From positions 1 to 57,262 of the forward strand of contig NZ_JARPQB010000032.1 of assembly GCF_029478665.1 (NCBI RefSeq): DNA of 57,262 bases, given 5' to 3'. Numbering within the stretch: position 1 is the first letter of the stretch; the number at the start of each line of letters is the position of its first letter. The stretch comes from Pseudomonas entomophila. GTDB taxonomy: Bacteria; Pseudomonadota; Gammaproteobacteria; Pseudomonadales; Pseudomonadaceae. The position numbers and the translations under genes were made by a program. Below are positions 33,317 through 41,488 of this stretch, piece after piece. The notes under the pieces are model-generated. The model was not told where the DNA came from. It worked only from the letters and a program-made list of their open reading frames with translations, and searched no databases.

Positions 33317-33790
33317 TCAACGATCGCCGAAGCGGCGGATCGTCAGGGGGTCGCCGGCGCTGATCAGTACCTTGGCCAGCAAGCCTTCGAGGGTCTTGAG
33401 CTCGTCAGGCTGCAGCACCCCGACCAGCTCGTTCATCGCCGCCGCGCCCACCTGTGGCAGACGGTCGGCCAGGCGCTGGCCGTCGGCGGTCAGCGCCAGG
33501 CGCACCTGGCGACGGTCGTCCGCGCAGCGATGGCGCAGGATCAGCCCCTTCTGCTCGAGGCGGTCGAGCATGCGGGTCATCGAGCCGCTGTCCAGGCCCA
33601 GGTAGCGGCACAGTTCCGCGGGGGTGTCGACCTGGTACTGGGTGACGATGATCAGCACCTTGAACTGGGCGGCGGTGACGCCGTCGGCTTCGAGGTGCCA
33701 GTCGAGGATGCGGTCCTTCAGCATGGCGGCGCGACCGAGCAACATGCCGATGGTGCAAGTCTGGAAATTTTCCGGGGTGAAATGGGACAT
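33317..33790 (-). CDS. MarR-family repressor of the emrAB operon
   Basis: A 157-residue MarR-type winged-helix protein: TAAQFKVLIIVTQYQVDTPAELCRYLGLDSGSMTRMLDRLEQKGLILR with the wing CADDRRQVRLALTADG (quoted in parts). It probably represses its own operon and releases DNA when it binds a phenolic or drug ligand. The perfect palindrome ACTGCCTAGGCAGT occupies the spacer of the predicted promoter upstream. Confidence 0.92.
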   Translation of the reverse strand: MSHFTPENFQTCTIGMLLGRAAMLKDRILDWHLEADGVTAAQFKVLIIVTQYQVDTPAELCRYLGLDSGSMTRMLDRLEQKGLILRHRCADDRRQVRLALTADGQRLADRLPQVGAAAMNELVGVLQPDELKTLEGLLAKVLISAGDPLTIRRFGDR

Positions 33791-33817
33791 CAGAGTCTGC
33801 TCGGTGAATTGTATGGA

Positions 33818-33846
33818 AATATTACTGCCTAGGCAGTGAATGTCAA
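33818..33846 (-). promoter_or_regulatory. marR-emrAB promoter with palindromic operator in the spacer
   Basis: Consensus TTGACA (33846-33841), 17 bases, then AATATT (33823-33818). The 14-bp perfect palindrome ACTGCCTAGGCAGT (33824-33837) fills most of the spacer, so repressor binding would block RNA polymerase directly. The predicted start is near 33811, giving a leader of about 20 bases. Confidence 0.75.
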
Positions 33847-33910
33847 AGCCTTGATTAGCTGGCTAACAAAAATTTCATGAAGGGGAAAAACCAACGGTTT
33901 GACGCGGCCT

Positions 33911-33997
33911 CTGTAGGAGCGGCTTTAGCCGCGATCACCCGCGAAGCGGGTGGCCAGGCACCGCGTTGCCTGCATCGCGGCTGAAGCCGCTCCTGCA
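33911..33997. repeat. Inverted REP pair
   Basis: CTGTAGGAGCGGC-type core (33911-33934) and its inverted counterpart ending GCCGCTCCTGCAC (33974-33997), with a GC-rich centre. It lies in the 349-base region between the divergent marR and fecR genes. Confidence 0.75.
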
Positions 33998-34059
33998 CGC
34001 AACCCCAACGCCTCGACCTGGCACAGATACGACCCATCCTCATATGCGACGATTTTTCC

Positions 34060-34079
34060 TACAATTGATAGTCATTCGC
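34060..34079 (+). promoter_or_regulatory. fecR-like promoter -10 with Fur-box resemblance
   Basis: TACAAT (34060-34065) is a good -10 hexamer without a matching -35. The sequence ACAATTGATAGTCATTCGC (34061-34079) matches 12 of 19 positions of the Fur consensus by eye, mostly in its right two thirds. Iron repression is plausible but weakly supported. Confidence 0.35.
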
Positions 34080-34139
34080 CATTAACACGTTCTCGACAGG
34101 CCCGCCCGCAGGTAGAATGCCGCAAAACCGGGAGCCGCA

Positions 34140-35147
34140 ATGAACCAGGACCGCCTCATTCCCAGCGAAGACGATGCCATCACCGATGCCGCCGCGCACT
34201 GGTGCATGCGCCTGCACGCCGACGATTGCACGGCGGCCGAGCGCCAGGCGTTCAGCCAGTGGCTGGCCGCCGACCCACGGTATGCCGAGGAATACCAGGC
34301 GATGCTGGAGATCTGGCAGACCGCCGACCTGCTGCCGCGGACGGCCACGGTCGTCGAGCTCAAGCCCTCGACATCACGGCAGGCTCCAGCGCGCCATTGG
34401 CGCCCTTTCGCCTGCGCGGCGGCGATTGCCCTGCTCGCCCTGCCCCTGGCCGGCTGGGTCGGCTGGGAGCAAGGCTGGCTGCCCAACAGCTACCAGCACT
34501 TCGCAAGCACCGACCAACTGCAACAGGTGCGCCTGAGCGACGGCAGCAGCGTCGAGCTGAACCTGCACAGCGAGCTGCGCTACCTGAACTACAAGGACGA
34601 GCGTCGCGTCACCCTGGTCAAGGGCGAGGCGTTCTTCAAGGTCGCACACGACAGCAGCCACCCGTTCATCGTCCATGCCGGCAACGGCCAGACCCGGGTG
34701 ACCGGTACTCAGTTCAACGTGTGGAAGTATGAGGATCAGGTCAAGGTGACCCTGGTGGAGGGTTCGGTGCTGGTCAGCAGTGCCGGCAATTCCGGTGGCT
34801 ACCGCCTTGGCCCGGGCATGCAGGCCAGCTACGACAAGGGAGATTTCGAGCCCCAGCTGGCCCAGAGCGACGACGACGGCAACAACCTGGCCTGGCGCAA
34901 CGGCAAGCTGGTGCTGGACAACCTGAGCCTTGCCCAGGCGCTGCCGCTGATCAACCGCTACCTCGACAAGCCGCTGCTGCTGGCCGACGACAGCACCGCT
35001 GGCATTCGCATCAGCGGTATCTACAGCACCGCGCAGGTCGCACGCCTGGTCGACACCCTGCCCAAGGTGCTGCCGATCTACCTCACCCGCAGCAAGGACG
35101 GCAGCACCGTCCTCAACCGCATCGTCCCGGTCCCCAGCCGCGGCTGA
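34140..35147 (+). CDS. FecR-family anti-sigma / transmembrane signal protein
   Basis: A 335-residue protein with the FecR layout: a cytoplasmic anti-sigma domain at the N-terminus (WCMRLHADDCTAAERQAFSQWLAADPRYAEEYQ, quoted as the region at about residues 21-53), one membrane helix (about 88-108), then the periplasmic FecR domain (LSDGSSVELNLHSELRY, GEAFFKV, VTGTQFNVW) and a C-terminal STN-like region. FecR proteins relay a siderophore-receptor signal to an ECF sigma factor. Neither a sigma gene nor a TonB receptor is adjacent, so its partner is elsewhere or lost. It ends 9 bases from the convergent antiporter gene. Confidence 0.9.
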   Translation: MNQDRLIPSEDDAITDAAAHWCMRLHADDCTAAERQAFSQWLAADPRYAEEYQAMLEIWQTADLLPRTATVVELKPSTSRQAPARHWRPFACAAAIALLALPLAGWVGWEQGWLPNSYQHFASTDQLQQVRLSDGSSVELNLHSELRYLNYKDERRVTLVKGEAFFKVAHDSSHPFIVHAGNGQTRVTGTQFNVWKYEDQVKVTLVEGSVLVSSAGNSGGYRLGPGMQASYDKGDFEPQLAQSDDDGNNLAWRNGKLVLDNLSLAQALPLINRYLDKPLLLADDSTAGIRISGIYSTAQVARLVDTLPKVLPIYLTRSKDGSTVLNRIVPVPSRG

Positions 35148-35156
35148 GGCCACCGC

Positions 35157-36476
35157 TCAGAGGGACATCGCCGCCAGCCAGCCGAAGGCCAGCAAAGGCA
35201 GGTTGTAATGGATAAAGGTCGGCACCACGGTATCCCAGATATGGTGGTGCTGGCCGTCCACGTTCAAGCCGGAGGTCGGCCCGAGGGTAGAGTCCGAGGC
35301 CGGCGAACCGGCATCCCCCAAGGCACCCGCCGTACCGACGATGCACACCGTGGCGACCGGGTCGAAGCCCAACTGCACGCACAGCGGCACGAAGATCGCC
35401 GCCAGGATCGGCACCGTCGAGAACGACGAGCCGATGCCCATGGTTACCAGCAACCCCACCAGCAGCATCAGCAGCGCGCCCACTCCCTTGCTGTGGTCGA
35501 TCCACTGAGCGGAGGCCTCCACCAGGGTCTTCACTTCGCCGGTGGCCTTCATCACCTCGGCGAAGCCAGAGGCGGCGATCATGATGAAGCCGATCATGGC
35601 CATCATCTTCATGCCTTCGGTGAACAGGTCGTCGGTCTCTCTCCAACGCACGATGCCCGACAGCGAAAAGATCAGGAAACCAACCATGGCACCGATGATC
35701 ATCGAGTCCAGCCACAGCTGGATGATGAACGCCGAGGCAATGGCCACCCCCGCCACCAGCAGGGTCAGCGGGTTGTACTGCACACTGACCTGCTCCACCT
35801 GCTCGATGCGCGCCAGGTCGTAGTCGCGTTTCTTGCGGTAGCTGAAGAACACCGCCAGCAGCAGGCCGGCCAGCATGCCTGCGGCCGGAATGGCCATGGC
35901 ATGGGTCACGTTCACGCCACTGACATCCACGCCGGCACGGCTGACGTTGGCCAGCAGGATCTCATTGAGGAAGATGTTGCCAAAACCCACCGGCAAGAAC
36001 ATGTACGGGGTGATCAGGCCGAAGGTCATCACGCAGGCGATCAGCCGGCGGTCGATGCGCAGGCGCGTGAGCACATACAGCAGCGGTGGCACCAGCAAGG
36101 GGATGAAGGCGATATGGATCGGCAGGATGTTCTGCGACGACACCGCCACCACCAGCATCAACCCGATCAACAGCCACTTCACCTTGCCGCCTTCGGCATG
36201 GCCCTGCCGGTCGATCATGGCCAGGGCACGGTCGGCCAGGGCATGGGCCAGGCCGGACTTGGCAATGGCCACGGCGAACGCGCCGAGCAAGGCATACGAA
36301 AGCGCCACCGTGGCGCCGCCGCCCAGGCCACCGTTGAAGGCCTTGAGCGTACCTTCGATACCTAACCCACCGACCAGGCCCCCGGCCAGGGCGCCGATGA
36401 TCAGCGCGATGACCACATGCACGCGGGACAGGCTCAGTACCAGCATCAACCCGACCGCGGCAATCACTGCATTCAT
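35157..36476 (-). CDS. NhaC-type Na+/H+ antiporter family permease
   Basis: A 439-residue inner-membrane protein with 11-12 predicted helices and the family features GALAGGLVGGLGIEGTL, SSQNILPIHIAF, and TMGIGSSFSTVPILAAIFVPL. The end GTAGALGDAGSPASDSTLGPTSGLN is very characteristic of this family. The ATG at 36476 was chosen because the upstream in-frame extension is hydrophilic and unlike the family; GAGGT lies upstream. Related proteins transport sodium or, in some cases, amino acids; specificity is not readable. Divergent from the chemoreceptor gene. Confidence 0.85.
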   Translation of the reverse strand: MNAVIAAVGLMLVLSLSRVHVVIALIIGALAGGLVGGLGIEGTLKAFNGGLGGGATVALSYALLGAFAVAIAKSGLAHALADRALAMIDRQGHAEGGKVKWLLIGLMLVVAVSSQNILPIHIAFIPLLVPPLLYVLTRLRIDRRLIACVMTFGLITPYMFLPVGFGNIFLNEILLANVSRAGVDVSGVNVTHAMAIPAAGMLAGLLLAVFFSYRKKRDYDLARIEQVEQVSVQYNPLTLLVAGVAIASAFIIQLWLDSMIIGAMVGFLIFSLSGIVRWRETDDLFTEGMKMMAMIGFIMIAASGFAEVMKATGEVKTLVEASAQWIDHSKGVGALLMLLVGLLVTMGIGSSFSTVPILAAIFVPLCVQLGFDPVATVCIVGTAGALGDAGSPASDSTLGPTSGLNVDGQHHHIWDTVVPTFIHYNLPLLAFGWLAAMSL

Positions 36477-36576
36477 GTGTGCAAACCTCGTTACGACAGA
36501 CAAAAAGCGAGCGTTCCGGCGACAGACCGCACACAGGCGCTGGCCGGACCATGGGATGTTGTTATGAAGGGCGCAC

Positions 36577-36605
36577 ACTCTGAAGCACAGGCCAGCAGAT
36601 GTCAA
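36577..36605 (-). promoter_or_regulatory. Putative promoter of the NhaC-type gene
   Basis: Consensus TTGACA (36605-36600), 17 bases, then CAGAGT (36582-36577, three of six matches). The predicted leader is about 94 bases. Confidence 0.45.
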
Positions 36606-36672
36606 AAGCGTCTGCCCCGCGGCCCTTCGCTTGCTATAGACGAACGTCGAAGCATTAAATTGAACGTTTGAA

Positions 36673-36699
36673 TAAAGAAAAAACGGCGACCGCCGACAC
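36673..36699 (+). promoter_or_regulatory. FliA (sigma-28) promoter of the chemoreceptor
   Basis: TAAAGAAA, 11 bases, then GCCGACAC closely match the FliA consensus TAAAGTTT-N11-GCCGATAA. It lies 40 bases before the chemoreceptor ATG and ties its expression to flagellar assembly. Confidence 0.75.
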
Positions 36700-36738
36700 A
36701 GTCGGCAGCATCAAACCTATTAGAACGGAATTGCCCCA

Positions 36739-38886
36739 ATGCCTTCGCTGCGACAACTCTCGATTCAATGGAAGATCACACTGCTGGCAGGCCTATGCCT
36801 GGCGGCCATCGTCACCCTGCTGGTCGGCCTTTCGCTGTACCGCATGGATCACAGCTCGGACCTGGTCAAGGCCAGCAGCATGAAGATGCTCACCGAGGCG
36901 GCCCAGTCGCGCATCGAGTCCCAAGGCGAGGTCCAGGCCCTGAACATCCGTCGCCAGTTCATGGACGCCTACCAGTACGGCGCCGGCTTCGCCCGCCAGG
37001 TACTGTTCCTGCGCGAGCAGGCGGAAAAGCGCTTCCTCGACGCCTACGACCTGCGCCAGGACATGACCGCGCAGGTGCGCGCGGCCCTGCAGGCCAACCC
37101 CGACCTGCTGGGTCTGTCGCTGGTGTTCGAGCCTGGCGCGCTGGACGGCAAGGATAAGCTGTTCGCCGGCCAGAGCGAGCTGGGCAGCAACGAAACCGGG
37201 CGTTTCGCCCTGTACTGGTCGCAACCCCGCGCCGGCCAGTTGACCTCGATGGCCTTGCCCGAGCATGACATGGCCAACACCGAGATCGGCCCCAGCGGCC
37301 AGCCGGCCAACACCTGGTGGGTGTGCCCGCGCAGCAGCGGCCAGGTATGCGTGGTGGAGCCGTACTTCTATGACATCGACGGCCAGCGTGTGCTGATGAC
37401 CAGCATCGTCTTCCCGCTCAAGGCCAACGGTAAAGTGATCGCCACGCTGTCCATCGACATCAACCTCAACAGCCTGCAGGCCCTCAGCCAGACGGCCAGC
37501 CGCAGCCTGTACGAAGGCCGCACCACGGTCGGCATCCTCAGCCCGGTCGGTTTGCTGGCCGGCTACAGCGCCGACGCCACCAAGCTGGCCCAGCGCTTCG
37601 ACCAGGTCGACCGCGCCCAGGGCGCCGAGATGGTGCGCAAGCTCGGTGAAGGCAAACTGCAGATCCTCCACGACCAGCAACGCCTGAAAGTGCTGGCCGC
37701 GTTCGAGCCGATCCCCGGCGGCAAACCCTGGGGCGTGCTGCTCGACGTCCCGGAAAGCGCCCTCACCGGCCCGGCCGAAACCCTCAAGGTGGAACTCGAC
37801 GCCCTCAACACCAGCGGCACCCTGCTGGAGCTGGGCCTGGGCCTGGCCGCCGCCATCGCCGGCCTGCTGCTGGTGTGGCTGATGGCCCGTGGCGTGACCC
37901 GGCCTATCCTCGGCGTGGCAACCATGCTCAAGGACATCGCCAGCGGCGAAGGCGACCTGACCCGCCGCCTGGAATACGCCAAGCAGGACGAACTGGGCGA
38001 GCTGGCAGGCTGGTTCAACCGTTTCCTCGACAAGCTGCAACCGACCATCGCCGAGGTAAAACGCTCGGTACAGGCCGCCCGTGGCACCGCCGACCAGTCG
38101 GCGGCCATTGCCGCCCAGACCAGCGCCGGCATGGAGCAGCAGTACCGCCAGGTCGACCAGGTGGCCACCGCCTCCCATGAAATGAGCGCCACCGCCCAGG
38201 ACGTCGCCCGCAGCGCGGCCCAGGCCGCCCAGGCCGCGCGCGAGGCCGACCAGGCCACCCGCGAAGGCCTGGCGGTGATCGACCGCACCACCACCAGCAT
38301 CGACACCCTGGCCGCCGACATGAACAGCGCCATGGCCCAGGTCGAAGGGTTGGCGCAGAACAGCGAGAAGATCGGTTCGGTGCTGGAGGTGATCCGCTCG
38401 ATCGCCGAACAGACCAACCTGCTGGCGCTCAATGCCGCCATCGAGGCCGCCCGTGCCGGTGAAGCTGGCCGTGGCTTCGCGGTGGTCGCCGACGAGGTGC
38501 GCAACCTGGCCCGCCGCACCCAGGAATCGGTGGAGGAAACCCGCCAGGTGATCGAAGCCCTGCAGGCCGGCACTCAAGTGGTGGTGGGCGCCATGGACAG
38601 CAGCCATCGCCAGGCCCAGGGCGGCGTGGAACAGGTCGGCCAGGCCGTCACCGCGCTGCAACGCATCGGCCAGGCCGTGACGGTGATCACCGACATGAAC
38701 CTGCAGATCGCCAGCGCCGCGGAAGAGCAAAGCGCGGTGGCCGAGGAGATTAACAGCAACGTCGCCACCATCCGCGATGTCACCGAATCGCTGTCGGGCC
38801 AGGCCAACGAATCGGCGCGGGTCAGCCAGTCGCTCAACAGCCTGGCCAACCAGCAGCAAGGCTTGATGGACCAGTTCCGCGTCTGA
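36739..38886 (+). CDS. Methyl-accepting chemotaxis protein with double-Cache sensor
   Basis: A 715-residue chemoreceptor: TM1 at about 14-34, a large periplasmic ligand-binding region of about 320 residues with dCache features (PDLLGLSLVFEPGALDG, WVCPRSSGQVCVVEPYFYDIDGQRVLMTS in pieces, and GKVIATLSIDINLNSL), TM2 at about 362-384, HAMP, and the signalling domain with the conserved hairpin tip EQTNLLALNAAIEAARAGE. It has no C-terminal CheR-binding pentapeptide. The ligand is unknown; similar receptors bind amino or organic acids. A FliA promoter precedes it. Confidence 0.93.
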   Translation: MPSLRQLSIQWKITLLAGLCLAAIVTLLVGLSLYRMDHSSDLVKASSMKMLTEAAQSRIESQGEVQALNIRRQFMDAYQYGAGFARQVLFLREQAEKRFLDAYDLRQDMTAQVRAALQANPDLLGLSLVFEPGALDGKDKLFAGQSELGSNETGRFALYWSQPRAGQLTSMALPEHDMANTEIGPSGQPANTWWVCPRSSGQVCVVEPYFYDIDGQRVLMTSIVFPLKANGKVIATLSIDINLNSLQALSQTASRSLYEGRTTVGILSPVGLLAGYSADATKLAQRFDQVDRAQGAEMVRKLGEGKLQILHDQQRLKVLAAFEPIPGGKPWGVLLDVPESALTGPAETLKVELDALNTSGTLLELGLGLAAAIAGLLLVWLMARGVTRPILGVATMLKDIASGEGDLTRRLEYAKQDELGELAGWFNRFLDKLQPTIAEVKRSVQAARGTADQSAAIAAQTSAGMEQQYRQVDQVATASHEMSATAQDVARSAAQAAQAAREADQATREGLAVIDRTTTSIDTLAADMNSAMAQVEGLAQNSEKIGSVLEVIRSIAEQTNLLALNAAIEAARAGEAGRGFAVVADEVRNLARRTQESVEETRQVIEALQAGTQVVVGAMDSSHRQAQGGVEQVGQAVTALQRIGQAVTVITDMNLQIASAAEEQSAVAEEINSNVATIRDVTESLSGQANESARVSQSLNSLANQQQGLMDQFRV

Positions 38887-38910
38887 CCTCCCCTTGATAG
38901 GCTGGCTCCC

Positions 38911-38957
38911 CCGTAGGAGCCAGCCTTGCTGGCGAACACCGGCAAAGCCGGTGCCAT
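38911..38957. repeat. REP element downstream of the chemoreceptor
   Basis: REP core CCGTAGGAGCCAGCCTTGCTGG followed by the palindrome ACCGGCAAAGCCGGT (described by its ends). It lies between the convergent chemoreceptor and recombinase genes and is a probable bidirectional 3' end. Confidence 0.7.
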
Positions 38958-38966
38958 GCAGCCCCT

Positions 38967-39881
38967 TCAGTAGTCGAACCGTTCTACCGCCCGCCGCCGC
39001 TCATTGTCATCCCGCCGGTCATACCCCGCCGTGGTCTGGATATTGGCGTGGTGCGCCAGCTTCTGGGCGATCGACAGGTCGTGCTCCTCGATCACCCGGG
39101 TGATGAACGCCCGGCGAAAATCGTGGGGCATGATCTTCGCCCCCACCTGCGCCCCACGCTGGCGTGCGATGTAGTAGATGGCATGCTTGGTGATGCGCGC
39201 CCGGGTGATGTGGCTGCCCCGGCGAATACGGTTGAACAGGAACGCATCGTCACGCTCCCCCGCCGGCAAGTGCTGGCGGCGCAGGTCGAGCCAGGCCTGC
39301 AACTTGTCGAACGCCCAGGCCGGAGCGTACTTGATCAGTTCACGATTGCCCTTGCCCAGCACCTGCACGCTGCGCTCGTCGAAGTCGACCTGGGCCAGGT
39401 TCACGTCCACCGATTCCGACTTGCGCATGCCGGTGCCATACAGCAGCGCGAGGATCGCCGCATCGCGCACGCCCTGTGGTCGCGGATCGGCGGCGCAAAC
39501 GTCCATCAGCTCACGGATCAGGCTGCGCCGCAGGTTGCGTCCTGCGGGCAGTCGACTGCCACTGGCCGGCTTGATTTCACGGATCTTCAGCAGATGCTCG
39601 TGCTCGATCAGGCCCTGGCGCCAGGCTTCGTTCATGACCCCACGCACCGCATTGACGTACAGCGACGAGGTATTCGGTGCATAGCCGTCCGCGCGCAGGG
39701 CCGCCACCAGGGCGATCACGTGGCCGGGCTCGAGAAGGTGCCAAGGCACATCGACGATATCGCAATCGACGAATCCCAGGCGATCGGCGGCGTCCTGGAG
39801 GATGTAGCGCATGGTCAGCTGGCTGGACGGCGCCAGGCGGGCGAGGTACTGCAACAGCGGGTTGCGCAGGAGGTCGGTCAC
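38967..39881 (-). CDS. Tyrosine recombinase (XerC/phage integrase family), solitary
   Basis: A 304-residue recombinase starting at GTG 39881. The N-terminal SAM-like core-binding domain occupies about 1-100 (LLQYLARLAPSSQLTMRYIL). The catalytic domain contains all expected residues: Arg in GTGMRKSE, Lys in LGKGNRE, HxxR in PHDFRR, His in LAHHANIQTT, and the nucleophile Tyr in TAGYDRR. The gene is not truncated. No phage, transposon or cassette genes flank it, and no att repeats were seen, so its substrate is unclear. An upstream extension in frame was rejected because it lacks family similarity and crosses the nnrS regulatory region. Confidence 0.87.
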   Translation of the reverse strand: MTDLLRNPLLQYLARLAPSSQLTMRYILQDAADRLGFVDCDIVDVPWHLLEPGHVIALVAALRADGYAPNTSSLYVNAVRGVMNEAWRQGLIEHEHLLKIREIKPASGSRLPAGRNLRRSLIRELMDVCAADPRPQGVRDAAILALLYGTGMRKSESVDVNLAQVDFDERSVQVLGKGNRELIKYAPAWAFDKLQAWLDLRRQHLPAGERDDAFLFNRIRRGSHITRARITKHAIYYIARQRGAQVGAKIMPHDFRRAFITRVIEEHDLSIAQKLAHHANIQTTAGYDRRDDNERRRAVERFDY

Positions 39882-39938
39882 AACGGGAATCCTGTAGCGG
39901 AGCTTCGGCGCGAGAGAGCAACGTGAAGCGCAATACAA

Positions 39939-39995
39939 GTCATATCGACAATGATGCAAGTCAAAATGACAGCACAGACACCAGGTCATTATGAC
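39939..39995. promoter_or_regulatory. Three NorR-type GT-N7-AC sites
   Basis: GTCATATCGAC (39939-39949), GTCAAAATGAC (39960-39970) and GTCATTATGAC (39985-39995) all fit the NorR core GT-N7-AC. Their starts are 21 and 25 bases apart. The third is the centre of a perfect 17-bp palindrome (39982-39998). They lie about 45-100 bases upstream of a -24-like element before nnrS. Confidence 0.6.
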
Positions 39996-40037
39996 CTGAA
40001 CAAGTGCCATCACCTTGATATACAACGGTTTCGGCGA

Positions 40038-40053
40038 TGGCACGGATCGTGAT
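40038..40053 (+). promoter_or_regulatory. Candidate sigma-54 promoter of nnrS
   Basis: TGGCACGGATCGTGAT has a perfect -24 element, but the -12 dinucleotide at the correct 10-base interval is GA instead of GC. It is 43 bases from the nnrS ATG. Weak alone, it is strengthened by the NorR-type sites upstream. Confidence 0.4.
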
Positions 40054-40095
40054 GGTACCCCATACACTCCCGCTGATCGAACCAAGGTTCTCCTC

Positions 40096-41277
40096 ATGCT
40101 CATCCAGCCCATCCCAGCACGTCCGCGCCAGGCCCTCTGGGCCCTGGGCTTTCGTCCGTTCTTCCTTGGCGGCAGCCTGTTCGCCTTCCTTGCCTTGCTG
40201 CTGTGGGGCGGCACCCTGACGGGTACCCTGCAGCTTTCGCCCTCGGGGGGCATGCTGGCCTGGCACCGCCATGAAATGCTCTATGGCTTTGCCGCTGCCG
40301 TCGTGGCTGGTTTTCTGCTGACGGCCGTGCAGAACTGGAGCGGCATTCCCGGTATGGGCGGTCGCCCCTTGATGGGTTTGTTCCTGCTCTGGCTGCTGGC
40401 ACGGGCGAGCTGGTTCCTGCCGCTGCCGGCAGGGTTGATGGTCGTGCTCCAGGGCGCTTTCCTGCCCCTGGTTGCCGTGGCCCTGGCACGGCCAATCATC
40501 CAGCGGCGCCTGCGTAACAATTATCCGATCGTGGTGCTGGTCCTGCTGCTGGCGTCCTGCCAGTGGTTGACGCTGATCGGTTGGTTGAATCACAACGAAG
40601 CCTGGCAATGGCGTGGCGTGCTTGCCGGGCTCTGGCTGGTGGCCGCGATGATGAGTGTGATCGGCGGCCGGGTGATCCCCTTCTTCACCCGTCGCGGGCT
40701 GGGCAACATGACCCCGGCACCCGCACGCCCCTGGCTGGACCGTACCTGCCTGGTGGCGAGCGTGGCCCTGCCCGTCAGCTACCTGGCGGGGTTCAACGAC
40801 ACACCACAGCCGTTGATGGCCTTGCTGTTCGGCACCCTGGCCGTGCTGCACGGGATACGCCTGCTACTGTGGCACGACCGTGGCCTCTGGCGCGTGCCAC
40901 TGTTGTGGTCGCTGCACTTGGCCTATGCCTGGCTGGTGCCCGCCTGCCTGGGGCTGGCGGTGTGGCATGCCGGGGTGGAAATCAACCCGAGCCTGGCGGC
41001 CCATGCGCTCACGGTCGGGGGCATGACCGGGCTGATCGTGGCCATGATGGCGCGGGTCAGTCTCGGACACACCGGGCGCCCCCTGCAGGTGCCACGCAGT
41101 GTCGGTTGGGCCTTCGCGCTGATCCAACTGGCGGCGCTGGCACGGGTGGCACTGGTGCCGCTCACGCCGCTGGGGCTGGGTGTGTCGGTGCTTTTGGGCT
41201 GTGCTGCGTTGCTGTTGTTCCTGTGGCATTACCTGCCGATCCTGATGCGCCCAAGGGTGGATGGGATGCCGGGATAG
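40096..41277 (+). CDS. nnrS: NnrS family haem- and copper-containing membrane protein
   Basis: A 393-residue protein with about twelve membrane helices and the NnrS features ALGFRPFFLGGSLFAF, GTLQLSPSGGMLAWHRHEMLYGF, GFLLTAVQNWSG and GGRVIPFFTRRG, followed by HALTVGGMTGLIVAMMARVSLGHTGR. NnrS proteins protect cells from nitric oxide stress and bind haem through conserved histidines. The start at ATG 40096 has AAGG upstream and is the family start; the upstream in-frame extension lies in the regulatory region. The three NorR-like sites suggest NO-responsive expression. No nitric oxide reductase genes are adjacent. Confidence 0.92.
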   Translation: MLIQPIPARPRQALWALGFRPFFLGGSLFAFLALLLWGGTLTGTLQLSPSGGMLAWHRHEMLYGFAAAVVAGFLLTAVQNWSGIPGMGGRPLMGLFLLWLLARASWFLPLPAGLMVVLQGAFLPLVAVALARPIIQRRLRNNYPIVVLVLLLASCQWLTLIGWLNHNEAWQWRGVLAGLWLVAAMMSVIGGRVIPFFTRRGLGNMTPAPARPWLDRTCLVASVALPVSYLAGFNDTPQPLMALLFGTLAVLHGIRLLLWHDRGLWRVPLLWSLHLAYAWLVPACLGLAVWHAGVEINPSLAAHALTVGGMTGLIVAMMARVSLGHTGRPLQVPRSVGWAFALIQLAALARVALVPLTPLGLGVSVLLGCAALLLFLWHYLPILMRPRVDGMPG

Positions 41278-41300
41278 CAGAGCGCCTGCGATGGTTGCGA

Positions 41301-41388
41301 CCTGTAGGAGCGGCTTCAGCCGCGATCACCCGCGAAGCGGGTGCCAGACACCGAGTTGTCTGTATCGCGGCTAAAGCCGCTCCTACAG
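41301..41388. repeat. Inverted REP pair
   Basis: CCTGTAGGAGCGGCTTCAGC-type core (41301-41327) and inverted counterpart (41363-41388) around a GC-rich centre. It lies between nnrS and the DUF1345 gene. Confidence 0.78.
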
Positions 41389-41488
41389 AAATCCCATCAA
41401 ATCAATAGGGAGCAGGTTGGCATTGCTGCTCGCCCGGTAACGTCGTGTGGTCTACAGTTGCAGCGCACCCCTCCACCTCCGAGACAGC

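Noticed and set aside
36793..38859. 688-codon open frame opposite the chemoreceptor
   Set aside because: Antisense shadow of a gene with unmistakable chemoreceptor motifs.
38967..40253. Longer recombinase starting near 40253
   Set aside because: The extension lacks recombinase similarity and runs through the nnrS regulatory sites and start; the GTG at 39881 gives the normal length.
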